The notes beneath the pieces are model-generated. The model saw only the letters and a list, made by a program, of their open reading frames with translations. It searched no databases and was not told the DNA's origin. A DNA stretch of 64,000 nucleotides from Thiosocius teredinicola (lineage in GTDB: Bacteria; Pseudomonadota; Gammaproteobacteria; Chromatiales; Chromatiaceae): positions 2,839,297 through 2,903,296 of the forward strand of contig NZ_CP019936.1 of assembly GCF_002009425.1 (NCBI RefSeq), given 5' to 3'. The translations under genes were made by a program, and so were the position numbers. Shown here one piece after another: positions 1 through 9,189 of the stretch; the stretch's first letter is position 1; every line of letters begins with the position of its first letter.

Positions 1-1
1 G

Positions 2-775
2 GCCATGACCGACACCATGATCAAAGACGGTCTGTGGTGCGCGTTCAACGACTGCCACATGGGCATCACCGCCGAGAACATCGCCGAGAAGTACAGCTTC
101 ACCCGTGCCGAGCAGGATCTGTTCGCCGCCGAATCGCAGAACCGTACCGAGAAGGCCCAGGCGGCCGGTAACTTCGATGCCGAGATCGTGCCGGTCGAGA
201 TCCCGCAGCGCAAAGGCGATCCGGTAGTTTTCGCCAAGGACGAATTCCCACGCGCCGGCACCACTGCAGAGAAACTCGGCGGCCTGCGTCCTGCGTTCAA
301 GAAAGACGGCACCGTAACCGCCGGCAACGCCTCGGGCATCAACGATGGGGCGGCCGCTGTTGTGGTCATGTCGGCGGAAAAGGCCGCCGAGCTGGGTCTG
401 AAGCCGCTGGTCAGAATCGTGTCCTTCTCCAGCGCCGGCGTCGATCCGGCGATCATGGGCACCGGCCCGATCCCGGCCACCCAGAAATGCCTGGAAAAGG
501 CCGGCTGGTCGGTCGGCGATCTGGATCTGGTCGAAGCCAACGAGGCCTTTGCCGCCCAGGCGATGTCGGTCAACAAGGAACTGGGCTGGGATACCGCCAA
601 GGTCAACGTCTCCGGCGGCGCCATCTCGATTGGTCACCCTATCGGCGCATCCGGTGCGCGCGTACTCGTCACTCTCCTCCACGGCATGCAGCGTGAACAG
701 GCCAAAAAAGGTTTGGCTACACTCTGTATTGGCGGCGGTCAAGGCGTCGCCATGGCCGTAGAGAGCGTGGAGTGA
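2..775 (+). CDS. phaA: acetyl-CoA C-acetyltransferase (PhaA), 5' end outside window
   Basis: Condenses two acetyl-CoA to acetoacetyl-CoA, the first step of PHB synthesis in the cytoplasm. The visible C-terminal 257 residues contain the thiolase signatures NEAFAAQ, the catalytic-His segment [10 protein letters not shown] and the second active-site Cys in CIGGGQG. The nucleophilic Cys lies in the missing N-terminal third; thiolases run near 390 residues, so about 135 are upstream of the window. The stop is one base before the phaB start, so the two genes are surely co-transcribed. The pairing with phaB and phaR favours a biosynthetic rather than a beta-oxidation thiolase. Confidence 0.93.
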   Translation, partial: AMTDTMIKDGLWCAFNDCHMGITAENIAEKYSFTRAEQDLFAAESQNRTEKAQAAGNFDAEIVPVEIPQRKGDPVVFAKDEFPRAGTTAEKLGGLRPAFKKDGTVTAGNASGINDGAAAVVVMSAEKAAELGLKPLVRIVSFSSAGVDPAIMGTGPIPATQKCLEKAGWSVGDLDLVEANEAFAAQAMSVNKELGWDTAKVNVSGGAISIGHPIGASGARVLVTLLHGMQREQAKKGLATLCIGGGQGVAMAVESVE

Positions 776-776
776 T

Positions 777-1514
777 ATGCATGAGTTAAAAGATAAGGTA
801 GCACTAATAACCGGTGGAACAGGTGGTATCGGCACGGCGATCTGTCAACGATTGGCAGCCGCCGGTGCCCGTATCGCCACCACCTACAGAAACCAGGAAA
901 AGGCCGAGGCCTGGGCCGCCGAGCAGGATTACGATCCGGTCCTGATCGCTTGTGACGTCGGTGATTACGACGATTGCGCAAAGATGAAAACCCAGTTGGA
1001 TGACGCGCTGGGCAACGTCGACATCGTGATCAACAATGCCGGGATCACACGCGACGCGTCGTTTAAGAAGACCTCTGTCGAACACTGGCGTGCGGTAATC
1101 AACGCCGACCTCGACAGCGTGTTCAACGTCTGCCACCAGTTCGTTAACGGCATGGCCGAACGCGGCTGGGGACGGGTGGTCAACGTGTCGTCGATCAACG
1201 GGCAGAAAGGCTGTTTCGGCCAGACCAACTACTGTGCCGCCAAGGCGGGCATGCACGGTTTCACCATGGCGCTGGCGCAGGAAGTGGCGCGCAAGGGCGT
1301 GACCGTTAACACGGTATCGCCCGGCTACATCGCCACCGACATGGTCATGGCCGTTCGCGAAGATGTACGCGAGCAGATCATTGCCCAGATCCCGGTAGGA
1401 CGGCTCGGCCGGCCGGAAGAGATCGCCGGGCTGATCGCCTTCTTAGTGTCCGACGATGCCGGCTTCATCACCGGTGCCAATCTGGCCGCCAACGGCGGTC
1501 AACATATGCAGTGA
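777..1514 (+). CDS. phaB: acetoacetyl-CoA reductase (PhaB)
   Basis: NADPH-dependent short-chain dehydrogenase that makes (R)-3-hydroxybutyryl-CoA for PHB. The 245 residues show the N-terminal nucleotide motif TGGTGGIG, the NNAGIT segment, the catalytic Ser in VNVSSINGQKG and YCAAK (Tyr and Lys). The start ATG follows the phaA stop by one base, with GTGGAG as ribosome site inside the phaA end. Length is normal for the family. FabG is the main alternative, but the phaA neighbour and the PhaB-like INGQKGCFGQTNY stretch favour PhaB. Confidence 0.93.
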   Translation: MHELKDKVALITGGTGGIGTAICQRLAAAGARIATTYRNQEKAEAWAAEQDYDPVLIACDVGDYDDCAKMKTQLDDALGNVDIVINNAGITRDASFKKTSVEHWRAVINADLDSVFNVCHQFVNGMAERGWGRVVNVSSINGQKGCFGQTNYCAAKAGMHGFTMALAQEVARKGVTVNTVSPGYIATDMVMAVREDVREQIIAQIPVGRLGRPEEIAGLIAFLVSDDAGFITGANLAANGGQHMQ

Positions 1515-1520
1515 AATCAC

Positions 1521-1549
1521 CCTGTGGCGGGCAAAACACCCGCCACAGG
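1521..1549 (+). terminator. stem-loop after phaB
   Basis: Perfect 11-bp stem CCTGTGGCGGG / CCCGCCACAGG around a 7-nt loop, seven bases after the phaB stop. There is no T-run, so it is either a weak terminator or an mRNA-stabilising hairpin between phaB and phaR. Confidence 0.6.
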
Positions 1550-1619
1550 TTGCGGTTGCGTATAATGTTCTCGTGCAGAGGGAAAACGCAATAAACCAAG
1601 GCACGAGAGGTGCCCGACT

Positions 1620-2069
1620 ATGCCTGCTGAACGGCTGATAAAAAAGTATCCCAACCGTCGTCTCTACGACACGACAGAGAGTCGTTACATCACCTTGGAT
1701 GAAGTCCGGCAGATGGTATTGCAGGAGATCCCCTTCAAGGTGGTCGATCGACAAAGCGACGAAGACATCACCCGCAACATCCTGTTGCAGATCATCATGG
1801 AACAGGAATCCGGCGGCGAGCCGCTGTTTTCGGCGGACGTGCTGTCACGCTTCATTCGCAACTACGGCGAGGCGGCGCAAAGCGGTTTTGCCGAGTATCT
1901 CGACACCAGTCTGCGTTTCTTCAGCGAACAGCAGAAGAACATTCAGGAACAGATGGGCAAGGCGCTCGAAGGCACGCCCATGGACTACTGGATGAAACTG
2001 GGCGAGCAGAATATGAAGATCTGGGGAGACATGCTGAGCGCCTCGACGACGCGCAAAAAAGAATCCTGA
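1620..2069 (+). CDS. phaR: polyhydroxyalkanoate synthesis repressor PhaR
   Basis: DNA- and PHB-binding regulator that represses phasin and PHB genes until polymer accumulates. The 149 residues begin with the hallmark PHA accumulation DNA-binding domain (LIKKYPNRRLYDT, then YITLDEVRQMV, residues 5-65), followed by the PHB_acc-type helical region (ILLQIIMEQE, LSRFIRNYG) and a short basic tail. It is separated from phaB by about 105 bp containing a hairpin, so it may have its own promoter. The position just after phaAB is typical. Confidence 0.93.
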   Translation: MPAERLIKKYPNRRLYDTTESRYITLDEVRQMVLQEIPFKVVDRQSDEDITRNILLQIIMEQESGGEPLFSADVLSRFIRNYGEAAQSGFAEYLDTSLRFFSEQQKNIQEQMGKALEGTPMDYWMKLGEQNMKIWGDMLSASTTRKKES

Positions 2070-2172
2070 TCTTCGGCGATGCTGTAAAAAACGGAGCCGG
2101 CCGATGGACCGCCGGCAACAATGGACTATACCTATTCCATGTAACGGAATCGGTCACACTGAACATCAGCCC

Positions 2173-2472
2173 ATGTCGAAAGTTTCTTACTCGAACAGCA
2201 AAGACGGACATACCATCTCGATCGACGGCGACTTCGTCTTCGAACTTAACCGCACCTTTCGCTCCACCTACCAACAGGTCCCTGCCAACCAACCGGTGGT
2301 AGTCGATCTCTCAAAAACGCCTTACATCGACAGCGCCGGACTCGGCATGCTGGTTCGCCTGCATGAACATGCCGGCGGCAAGAGCGGCGCGGTCACCATC
2401 GTCGGCGCCAACGAGATGCTGAAGAAAATCTTCGAGGTCGCGAAATTCGATCGCATGTTCACGATCAAGTGA
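2173..2472 (+). CDS. STAS-domain protein (anti-sigma factor antagonist type)
   Basis: A 99-residue stand-alone STAS domain. The motif DLSKTPYIDSAGLGMLVRL includes the conserved Ser that is phosphorylated in SpoIIAA-like antagonists. Such proteins act in partner-switching with an HPK-like kinase; no such kinase is visible nearby, so the partner is unknown. An in-frame upstream ATG at 2104 would add 23 residues unlike the family; the ATG at 2173 places the first beta strand normally. It converges on sthA. Confidence 0.85.
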   Translation: MSKVSYSNSKDGHTISIDGDFVFELNRTFRSTYQQVPANQPVVVDLSKTPYIDSAGLGMLVRLHEHAGGKSGAVTIVGANEMLKKIFEVAKFDRMFTIK

Positions 2473-2511
2473 GTCCGCGCCTCACGCCTCAGCCAACCTG
2501 CTGGCGAACAC

Positions 2512-3903
2512 TCAACTGATGCGATTGCGGCCGTAGAGCGCCGCCACGCGGTAGGCCTCGGCCATCGTCGGGTAGTTGAATGTCGTGCCGATGAAATAGT
2601 TGATCGAATTGGCCTCGCCCTTCTGCGACATGATGGCCTGGCCGATATGCACGATCTCCGAAGCCTGTTCACCAAAGCAGTGGATGCCGAGCAGTTCGAG
2701 CGTGTCGCGGTGAAATAGAATCTTCAGCATGCCCACCCGGCGCCCGGCGATCTGCGCACGCGCCAGGTTCTTGAAGTCGGCCCGACCGACCTCGTAAGGA
2801 ATGTTCTGCTCCGTCAGCTCTTTTTCGGTCTTGCCGACCGAACTGATCTCGGGACTGGTGTAGATGCCTGTCGGAAACTCGCCCAGCAGCTGCCAGTCGC
2901 AACTGCCGTCGGCGATCAGGTGACCGACGAAACGCCCCTGGTCATAGCTCGCACTGGCCAACGCCGGCGGACCGATCACATCGCCGATCGCATAAATGTT
3001 CTCGACCGCGGTGCGGAAGGTCTCGTCGACCTCGATCTGGCCACGTTGATTGATCTCCACCCCAACCTCGGCCAGCCCCATGTCTTCGGTGTTGCCGCTG
3101 CGCCCGTTGGCCCAGAACAGCACATCCGAGCGCACCTCCCTGCCCGACTTGCAGCGCACGACCACACCCGCATCGGTCGATTGGACCTTGTCGATCGATT
3201 CGTTATGCACGATCACGACGCCCTGATCGCGCAAGTGGTAACTCAAGGCATCGGTGATCTCGTCGTCGAGGAACGACAACAGACTGTCACGCGTATTGAT
3301 CAGCGTCACCTTGACATCGAGGTTGGCGAAGATCGACGCGTACTCACAGCCGATCACGCCGGCGCCGAAGATGGTGACCCGCCGCGGGGTATGCGTCAGC
3401 TCCAGTACGGTATCGCTATCGAGAATGCGCGGGTCGGTGAAATCCAGGTTCGGCGGCCGATACGGGCGCGAGCCGGTGGCGACGACGAAGTGCTTAGCAC
3501 GCACGCGCAGCGCATTGCCCGACGGCCTTTCGATCTCGATGCAATTGGCATCCAGAAAGCGTGCCCGGCCATGGATCACGTCGACGAAGTTTCTGCCGTA
3601 GAAGCGGTGCCGCATGCTGACCTGCTTGGCGATGACCTCATCGGCGGTCTTGAGCAGTTGCGGCCAGGAGACATCCATCGTGCCGACGGTATGTTCGAAC
3701 AAGGGATGGTGGCGGTAATCCGCCAACAACTGGATGGCATGGCGCAAGGCCTTGCTGGGAATCGTGCCCTTGTGTGTGCAGTTCCCACCGACCTGGTCGT
3801 GCATCTCGACGACGGCGACACGATTGCCTTCCTTCGCCAGTTTCATGCTGGCGCCCTCGCCGGCAGGACCGCTACCGATGACGACGACGTCGTATTCCTG
3901 CAT
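2512..3903 (-). CDS. sthA: soluble pyridine nucleotide transhydrogenase
   Basis: FAD-dependent cytoplasmic enzyme that passes hydride between NADPH and NAD+. The 463 residues have the FAD motif GSGPAG (residues 10-15), an NAD(P) motif [13 protein letters not shown] in the middle, and [13 protein letters not shown] for FAD. The redox region reads [17 protein letters not shown]: the second Cys of the lipoamide-dehydrogenase disulfide is absent, as expected of SthA. An upstream GTG/ATG would add ten residues, but the ATG at 3903 has an AGGAGT ribosome site seven bases ahead. Confidence 0.95.
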   Translation of the reverse strand: MQEYDVVVIGSGPAGEGASMKLAKEGNRVAVVEMHDQVGGNCTHKGTIPSKALRHAIQLLADYRHHPLFEHTVGTMDVSWPQLLKTADEVIAKQVSMRHRFYGRNFVDVIHGRARFLDANCIEIERPSGNALRVRAKHFVVATGSRPYRPPNLDFTDPRILDSDTVLELTHTPRRVTIFGAGVIGCEYASIFANLDVKVTLINTRDSLLSFLDDEITDALSYHLRDQGVVIVHNESIDKVQSTDAGVVVRCKSGREVRSDVLFWANGRSGNTEDMGLAEVGVEINQRGQIEVDETFRTAVENIYAIGDVIGPPALASASYDQGRFVGHLIADGSCDWQLLGEFPTGIYTSPEISSVGKTEKELTEQNIPYEVGRADFKNLARAQIAGRRVGMLKILFHRDTLELLGIHCFGEQASEIVHIGQAIMSQKGEANSINYFIGTTFNYPTMAEAYRVAALYGRNRIS

Positions 3904-4098
3904 CAAATCCACTCCTGTTGTTGTGCCCGCCACTATGCCCCAGTGACTGTAGGGACGTCATGGTTTAACACAATGCTTACCGTTGCCCAGTTTCGAAGGT
4001 TATACGGGACCGCCCGGATTTGCAGGTCGCGTAATTGGTCTACAGTTCAAAAAAGGCCCTTCTGGCCGCCACAGTATGCGGCAGTGGAGTGTTTTTTG

Positions 4099-4341
4099 AT
4101 GCGCAAAGACTGGCTCTCGAAGTACGTGCTTCCCAAATGGTCCGACGATCATTCGCCGGATCACGAACACCCGCACCGCCGTCGGTTCACCCGCCGCTAT
4201 CGGCGCAAGCAGGGCATCGTCAAAAACATCTGGATCGCCAGCGGCGTCATGATGATCATCCAGGCCTCGCCGGGCATCATCATGGCGATGGCGCTCGGCA
4301 CTACCTTCCTGTCGTTCGTCATCCTCGACGAAACCCAGTAG
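4099..4341 (+). CDS. small hypothetical membrane protein
   Basis: An 80-residue protein with a basic, His-rich N-terminal half (residues 18-40) and a hydrophobic C-terminal half (about 45-75) that could form one long or two short membrane segments. GTGGAG lies a few bases before the ATG. It does not match a family I know. The larger open frame that contains it is the complement of sthA upstream and is not coding there. Confidence 0.6.
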   Translation: MRKDWLSKYVLPKWSDDHSPDHEHPHRRRFTRRYRRKQGIVKNIWIASGVMMIIQASPGIIMAMALGTTFLSFVILDETQ

Positions 4342-4535
4342 CTGGCTCCCGTTCGCACCGCCACAACGCGTGCCCCAGACCGTGGCGCACCGATTTAAGG
4401 CATGGCGTTCGCGTTTAGACAGTTCTGCCGTGACCTGTTAAAAAGCAAAGTCACGGAACACCACTGTGTCGCAAGCAGGTCGCGCCTACGGTGCACCACA
4501 GATCAAACGTCCACGCCCAAGCCGTTGCGAGAACG

Positions 4536-4856
4536 ATGCCATTTTTTGAAGAGAATCCGCTGGAGAAACTGGTCTTCAAGCCCGGCGACGCCGAAGCCGA
4601 GCTCGATCTGAAAGGCCTGGCCACCAATGAGGCGATGGAGAAGGTCGAAGACCTGCTCGCCGCCGAGGTATCGGCAGCAAGCTATCTGATCACCTTCGAC
4701 GGCGCACGCGACGACGGCCGCGAGACCCTGTTTCTGCCGCTCGGTCGACGCCTGTTGCAGGCGCGCCGCGACGGCCGGATCAGCCGCTGCCTGCCGGCAT
4801 CCGACGGCACCGGCTACTTCATTGCCTTCGGTGGCGAGGCGTCAGACGGCAATTAG
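4536..4856 (+). CDS. divergent Smr-like small protein
   Basis: A 106-residue protein whose core LDLKGLATNEAMEKVEDLL followed by SYLITFDGARDDG resembles the LDLHG...EA...LIIHGKG layout of Smr domains, but the signature histidines are replaced. If the fold assignment is right, the nuclease residues are absent. The start at 4536 gives a sensible N terminus (MPFFEENPLEKL, similar to the start of proteins tagged hypothetical); the ribosome site is weak. Its 3' end overlaps the convergent mrfB-like gene by 15 bp. Confidence 0.55.
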   Translation: MPFFEENPLEKLVFKPGDAEAELDLKGLATNEAMEKVEDLLAAEVSAASYLITFDGARDDGRETLFLPLGRRLLQARRDGRISRCLPASDGTGYFIAFGGEASDGN

Positions 4857-6017
4857 CGGCAGCTGACGGCGCGCCGGTTCGAGCTTGGCGCGCAGCCTTG
4901 CACAGCGTGTCTGACGTTCATGGGTCTCGCACTGCACCGCATAATGCATCGCGGCATGCAGATCGCGCCGGCGATGTTCGTAGTATTTGCTGAGTTCGAG
5001 CGCCGCCTCGGCATTGCCGTCTGCCGACAACGTCGACCACACCGCGACCGCGCGTCGCCAATCGCCTTGGCGTCGATAGCGTCGGGCCTTCCATAGCTGC
5101 CCGCGTTCATCGAGCTGGTCCGCCGCGCCCTCCCACACCTGCAGTGCCAGCTGTGGGTAGCCCGCGTCATCCCAGGTGCGACCGATCGAGGCATAATCAA
5201 CGCCGGTGCGTTTGCTGCCGTTGTAATCGGCCAGCAGGCGGCGGTGCAGCTGTGCCAGCGACAGCACATCTTGAAAGTTATGCGCCAGCGTCTGCGCCAG
5301 TTGCCGCGTCGCGCCCCGTTGTAGCCAGGCACGCCATGCCACCGGTGCCTCGGCACCCGGCAGGTCGTTCAGCCGGTGCAGATCGAGCAGTTCACGTTCG
5401 GCGGTCTGCAAGCGGCAATCGGGCCAGTGCAATCGATAGGCGCGGCGTACCGTGTACATCAGGTCGAGATGGGCAGCACCACTCAACACGTCATCGACAC
5501 GATGCAGCCGCAGGCGCGCCGCCAACAGCGGAATGTCGAAGCACTTGCCGTTGTAGCTGACCAATACCGGGTCTTCGCCCAACCAGTCACTCAGCTCGCA
5601 CAACAGGCGCGACTCACCGGCCATGTTGGCCAGCGTGAACTGACGCAGGGCCAATGTGCCATCTTCGTTGTAGCGCGCCATGCCGACCATGAAGGCCAGG
5701 TTGCCGACACCGCCGGACAGGCCGGTGGTTTCCGTATCGATGTATACCCAGTTCGGATCGCGCAGGTGCGCGACCTCGGGCAGCGCCGTCAGCGGCAGGT
5801 CGTGCGGATCGCAACACATCGACCGTGTGGCGCTGTGAACGACGACACCGTCGATCTCGATATCGGCCGACAACGCCGTCGCAAGGTTCGCCGAGGATTT
5901 ACATTGTTGCGCTGTGCCGCGCGAGCGCACGGTGTGCTGCAAACGATCGGCAACCGACATCGCTGCCCGAGGTGGCGCCTGCCCGCGCAAGCGGTCGAGT
6001 TTGCCGGCGAGACTCAC
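4842..6017 (-). CDS. mrfB: RNase H-like 3'-5' exonuclease (MrfB/YprB family)
   Basis: A 391-residue protein with a DEDDh exonuclease domain: YIDTETTGL supplies Asp and Glu, CFDIPLLAARL the second Asp region, and HNFQDVLSL the His and last Asp. A C-terminal helical, TPR-like region follows (residues about 270-380). Bacillus subtilis YprB (MrfB) partners the helicase MrfA in repair of mitomycin C damage. Here the GTG start overlaps the helicase stop by 4 bp (GTGA), indicating translational coupling and a conserved pairing. Family assignment is from motifs and the neighbour. Confidence 0.85.
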   Translation of the reverse strand: MSLAGKLDRLRGQAPPRAAMSVADRLQHTVRSRGTAQQCKSSANLATALSADIEIDGVVVHSATRSMCCDPHDLPLTALPEVAHLRDPNWVYIDTETTGLSGGVGNLAFMVGMARYNEDGTLALRQFTLANMAGESRLLCELSDWLGEDPVLVSYNGKCFDIPLLAARLRLHRVDDVLSGAAHLDLMYTVRRAYRLHWPDCRLQTAERELLDLHRLNDLPGAEAPVAWRAWLQRGATRQLAQTLAHNFQDVLSLAQLHRRLLADYNGSKRTGVDYASIGRTWDDAGYPQLALQVWEGAADQLDERGQLWKARRYRRQGDWRRAVAVWSTLSADGNAEAALELSKYYEHRRRDLHAAMHYAVQCETHERQTRCARLRAKLEPARRQLPLIAV

Positions 6018-8431
6018 GACGGACGCTCGCCCGTTGCATCGCCGCGCAACAGATCGAGCACGGTCAACGCCAGGGCCTTGGGCGAGTAGCCGCGCTCTTC
6101 GTCACTGGCCAGCACCGGGCCGACACACGCCGGACAACCGAAGCGGCAGTCGCAGGCGAGCACCATGTCGTGCGCACCGCTCACGATCCCGGCCTGACGC
6201 TGATACAACGGCTCCGACAAGCCGATGCCACCCGGGTGGTTGTCGTACAGAAACACGGCCGGCCTGAACTGGCCCTGGAAGTCCGGCGCCACTTCGTCAC
6301 CCGACACATCGCGCATCTGGCCACGGCCGTTGGCGCCCTGCGTCGCAAACCAGCGGCCGTCACCGTCACCGACCGCACGCCCGAGGTCACTCGCCTCGCT
6401 CATCGACTGCAAAGCAGCAACGTGATGCATCGCATAGGCCGCACCGAGAAAGCCGTCCAGCGCCATCTGGCGCGACGGCAGCGCAGCTTCGAGCTCGCCC
6501 GGCTTGATCTCCCACCAGACGGCGGTCGTGTGCATCTCCTGGTCCGGCAGATTGATGTTGCCGTAGCCGATGTTTTCATGGGTGTAATAGCGAATCTTCT
6601 TGTAGCCGGCGAAGCGCCGCACCAGATGCACCTCGCCGTGCGCGACGCGCGCCTTCGCCAGGGCGGCCTCGGCAAAACGTTCAAGGATCTTCAGCCGCGT
6701 GTAGACGACGGCATCGGTGTAGTAGTCGGCGCGTGTCGGCCGCACATAGGCCTTGCGACCTTCCCAGTCGAGCGACTCCACCTGGTACGGCGCGGCCTGC
6801 ACCATGTAGATCGCACCTTCGTACAAGGTATCGGGCGCCGAGTGATAGTCGACCTCGGCGATAATCTGGCGTCCGTCGTGTTCCTGGTCGATCACCAGAA
6901 AGTTACCCTCGGCCACCGAGCGCAGCGACACCGAGTTGGCCGGATAGGCGTCGGTTACCCAGTACCAGGTATCCCCCTCGTGATGCAGCACGCCCTGATC
7001 GGCGAGGTACTGCAGAAACTCGCTCAAAGACGCCTGCGTGCCGAAGTCTTCACCGGGCTTGAACGGCAGTTCGAACGCCGCACAGCGGATGTGATCGAGC
7101 AGCACCAGCAGTTGGTCCGGGTCGATGCGGGCATGCTCGGGCGAGGCGCCGAGAAAAAAGTCGGGGTTGCGCACGATGTACTGATCGAGTGGCTCGCTGC
7201 CGGCGACCATGACACCGAGCGACGTGCGATTGCGCCGCCCCGCCCGCCCCAGGCGTTGCCAGGTCGCGGCGATACTACCCGGGTAGCCGTTCAGCACACA
7301 CACATCCAGGCTGCCGATATCGACACCGAGTTCCAGCGCCGAGGTACTGATCACGCAATCGATGCTGCCGTCGCGCAATCGCTTCTCGGTCTCACGACGT
7401 TGCGTCGGCAGGTAACCGCCACGGTAGGCAAACACGCGTGGCGTGCGCCGTGGGTCTTTATCGAACACGTCCTTGAGGTACTTGGTGAGCACCTCGACCA
7501 TCAAGCGCGAGCGCGCAAACACGATGCTCTTGAGCCCACTGCGCGTGGCATAGCGCGCGATGCGGTTGGTCTGTGAACGCGCCGACGCGCGGATGCCGAG
7601 ATCGGGATTGATCACCGGCGGATTCCACAACAACAGGCGACGCTCGCCCTGCGGTGCACCGCTGCGTGTGACCGCAGACACCGGCTCGCCCAGCAGTCGT
7701 TCGGCCAGTTCGACGGGATTGGCGATGGTCGCCGAGCAGAACACGAACTGTGGTTTTGCACCATAGAACGCCAGGATGCGTTTCAGACGGCGGAACAGGT
7801 TGGCGACATGACTGCCGAACACCCCACGGTAGGTGTGCATCTCGTCGATCACGACGTACTTGAGGTTCTCGAAGAACTGCGCCCACTTGGTGTGATGCGG
7901 CAGGATCGCCTGGTGCAGCATATCCGGGTTGCTGACGACGATGTCGCCGCGCGTGCGCACCGCCTTGCGCGCATCGCCCGGCGTATCGCCGTCGAAGGTA
8001 TAAGCGCGCACACCCAGGTCGCCCGCCTGGTTCAGCGCCAACAACTCGGCGACCTGATCCTGCGCCAACGCCTTGGTCGGAAAAAGATACAGCGCCTTGC
8101 CCTGGCCGTTGGCTACCGTCTGCAGCACCGGCAGGTTGTAGCACAGCGTCTTGCCCGACGCGGTCGGTGTTACTACCACGAAATGCCGCCCCTGCTCGGC
8201 ATGCGCCCAGGCCTCGGCCTGATGCGAATACAGTTGGGTGATGCCGCGGCTTGCGAGCGCCGCACGCAGGCGCGCGTCGAGCGACTCCGGCAACGGGCAT
8301 TGCTGTGCCGCCTTGGCCGGCAAGGTCAGCTCGGCGCAGATGCGGTCCTTGTAGCGCGACTTCAGGCGCTCGGTCAGGCGGTCGACCGGATCGGCTTCAA
8401 CGGCAGGTAACGGCGATGGCAATGCCGACAT
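6014..8431 (-). CDS. mrfA: DEAD/DEAH helicase with C-terminal zinc-binding domain (MrfA/YprA family)
   Basis: An 805-residue superfamily 2 helicase: PTASGKT (Walker A), VIDEMHTYRG (motif II), FCSATIANP (motif III) and LGRAGRRNRT (motif VI). The C-terminal DUF1998-type region carries the four-cysteine motif CDCRFGCPAC, shown in B. subtilis MrfA to be needed for repair of DNA crosslinks. The start at 8431 has a GAGAGA ribosome site and gives MSALPSPL; an ORF extension of 27 residues upstream would run through the dyad and the promoter region. It is coupled to mrfB and divergent from lexA, which suggests SOS control. Confidence 0.88.
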   Translation of the reverse strand: MSALPSPLPAVEADPVDRLTERLKSRYKDRICAELTLPAKAAQQCPLPESLDARLRAALASRGITQLYSHQAEAWAHAEQGRHFVVVTPTASGKTLCYNLPVLQTVANGQGKALYLFPTKALAQDQVAELLALNQAGDLGVRAYTFDGDTPGDARKAVRTRGDIVVSNPDMLHQAILPHHTKWAQFFENLKYVVIDEMHTYRGVFGSHVANLFRRLKRILAFYGAKPQFVFCSATIANPVELAERLLGEPVSAVTRSGAPQGERRLLLWNPPVINPDLGIRASARSQTNRIARYATRSGLKSIVFARSRLMVEVLTKYLKDVFDKDPRRTPRVFAYRGGYLPTQRRETEKRLRDGSIDCVISTSALELGVDIGSLDVCVLNGYPGSIAATWQRLGRAGRRNRTSLGVMVAGSEPLDQYIVRNPDFFLGASPEHARIDPDQLLVLLDHIRCAAFELPFKPGEDFGTQASLSEFLQYLADQGVLHHEGDTWYWVTDAYPANSVSLRSVAEGNFLVIDQEHDGRQIIAEVDYHSAPDTLYEGAIYMVQAAPYQVESLDWEGRKAYVRPTRADYYTDAVVYTRLKILERFAEAALAKARVAHGEVHLVRRFAGYKKIRYYTHENIGYGNINLPDQEMHTTAVWWEIKPGELEAALPSRQMALDGFLGAAYAMHHVAALQSMSEASDLGRAVGDGDGRWFATQGANGRGQMRDVSGDEVAPDFQGQFRPAVFLYDNHPGGIGLSEPLYQRQAGIVSGAHDMVLACDCRFGCPACVGPVLASDEERGYSPKALALTVLDLLRGDATGERPS

Positions 8432-8447
8432 GGCAAAGTTCTCTCGA

Positions 8448-8475
8448 TGTTCTATAATCGGGCCAGTATAGAACA
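8448..8475. promoter_or_regulatory. dyad operator and divergent promoters between mrfA and lexA
   Basis: Perfect 9-bp inverted repeat TGTTCTATA-N10-TATAGAACA centred between the two starts. A plus-strand -10 box TATAAT (8453-8458) lies in the left arm for lexA, and a minus-strand TATACT (8465-8470) lies at the right arm for mrfA, so one bound repressor dimer could block both. It is not the CTGT-N8-ACAG box of enteric LexA. Binding by this LexA is inferred from position. Confidence 0.7.
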
Positions 8476-8510
8476 GATTCAGAACTTTTCGACAACACAG
8501 GGAGAACAGC

Positions 8511-9134
8511 ATGGTCCCCCCGACATTGACGCGGCGCCAGCAGGAAATCTTCGACTACCTGCGCGAACACCTCGACGAGTTTGCCCACCCGCCGACGCTC
8601 GACGAGCTGTGCGATGCACTCGGGCTCAAGTCGCGAGGATCGCTGCACAAACAGATCCAAGCGCTGATCGAGGCCGGTCTGGTCGAACCGATGAACAACC
8701 TGCGCCGCGGCATCCGCCTGGTGGAAGACGACGAGCCGGTGGTCGGCGCCGACAACGACGCCCTGCCCCTGTACGGCTACATCGCCGCCGGCCGACCGAT
8801 CGAGGCCATCAGCAATCCCGAAACGATCGAGGTGCCGCCGCAGCTACGCACGCCCAACCCCTGCTATGTGCTCGAGGTGCGCGGCGACTCGATGATCGAA
8901 GAAGGCATCTTCGACGGCGACTGGGTGGTGATCGAACACCGCGATCAGGCGCGTAACGGCGAGATCGTCGTGGCCCTGGTCGATGGCGAAGAGGCGACCT
9001 TGAAACGTCTGGAGAAAGGTTCAAACGAAGTGGTGCTGCATCCGGCCAACGCGAGCCTGTCGCCGATGCATTTTTCACCCGAGCGGGTGCAGATTCAGGG
9101 AGTGCTGGTCGGTCAGATGCGGCGCTATCACTGA
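8511..9134 (+). CDS. lexA: LexA SOS repressor
   Basis: A 207-residue transcriptional repressor with an N-terminal winged helix (LTRRQQEIFDYL to about residue 65) and a C-terminal self-cleaving peptidase. Cleavage Ala93-Gly94 is seen in YIAAGRPIEA, the catalytic Ser127 in RGDSMI and Lys165 in ATLKRLEK. The recognition helix region (LKSRGSLHKQIQALIEAG) differs from enteric LexA, fitting an unusual operator. GGGAGA precedes the ATG. The gene is divergent from mrfAB and convergent with hspQ. Confidence 0.96.
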   Translation: MVPPTLTRRQQEIFDYLREHLDEFAHPPTLDELCDALGLKSRGSLHKQIQALIEAGLVEPMNNLRRGIRLVEDDEPVVGADNDALPLYGYIAAGRPIEAISNPETIEVPPQLRTPNPCYVLEVRGDSMIEEGIFDGDWVVIEHRDQARNGEIVVALVDGEEATLKRLEKGSNEVVLHPANASLSPMHFSPERVQIQGVLVGQMRRYH

Positions 9135-9151
9135 AGCGGATAGCGCCGGCA

Positions 9152-9174
9152 GTGGTTGCGGTTAACGCAACCAC
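9152..9174. terminator. hairpin between lexA and hspQ
   Basis: GTGGTTGCG / CGCAACCAC, a perfect 9-bp stem with the 5-nt loop GTTAA, in the 55-bp gap between convergent lexA and hspQ. It lacks a T-run on either strand; probably a shared bidirectional terminator. Confidence 0.6.
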
Positions 9175-9189
9175 CGCTTGAAGGTGTGC

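Noticed and set aside
2920-4341. 473-residue plus-strand frame through sthA into the small membrane gene
   Set aside because: Only the last 80 codons (4099-4341) have a start, ribosome site and natural composition; the rest is antisense to sthA.
5825-7576. 583-residue plus-strand frame opposite mrfA/mrfB
   Set aside because: Shadow of the helicase and exonuclease; protein composition is unnatural (His/Arg/Val-rich) and unlike any family.
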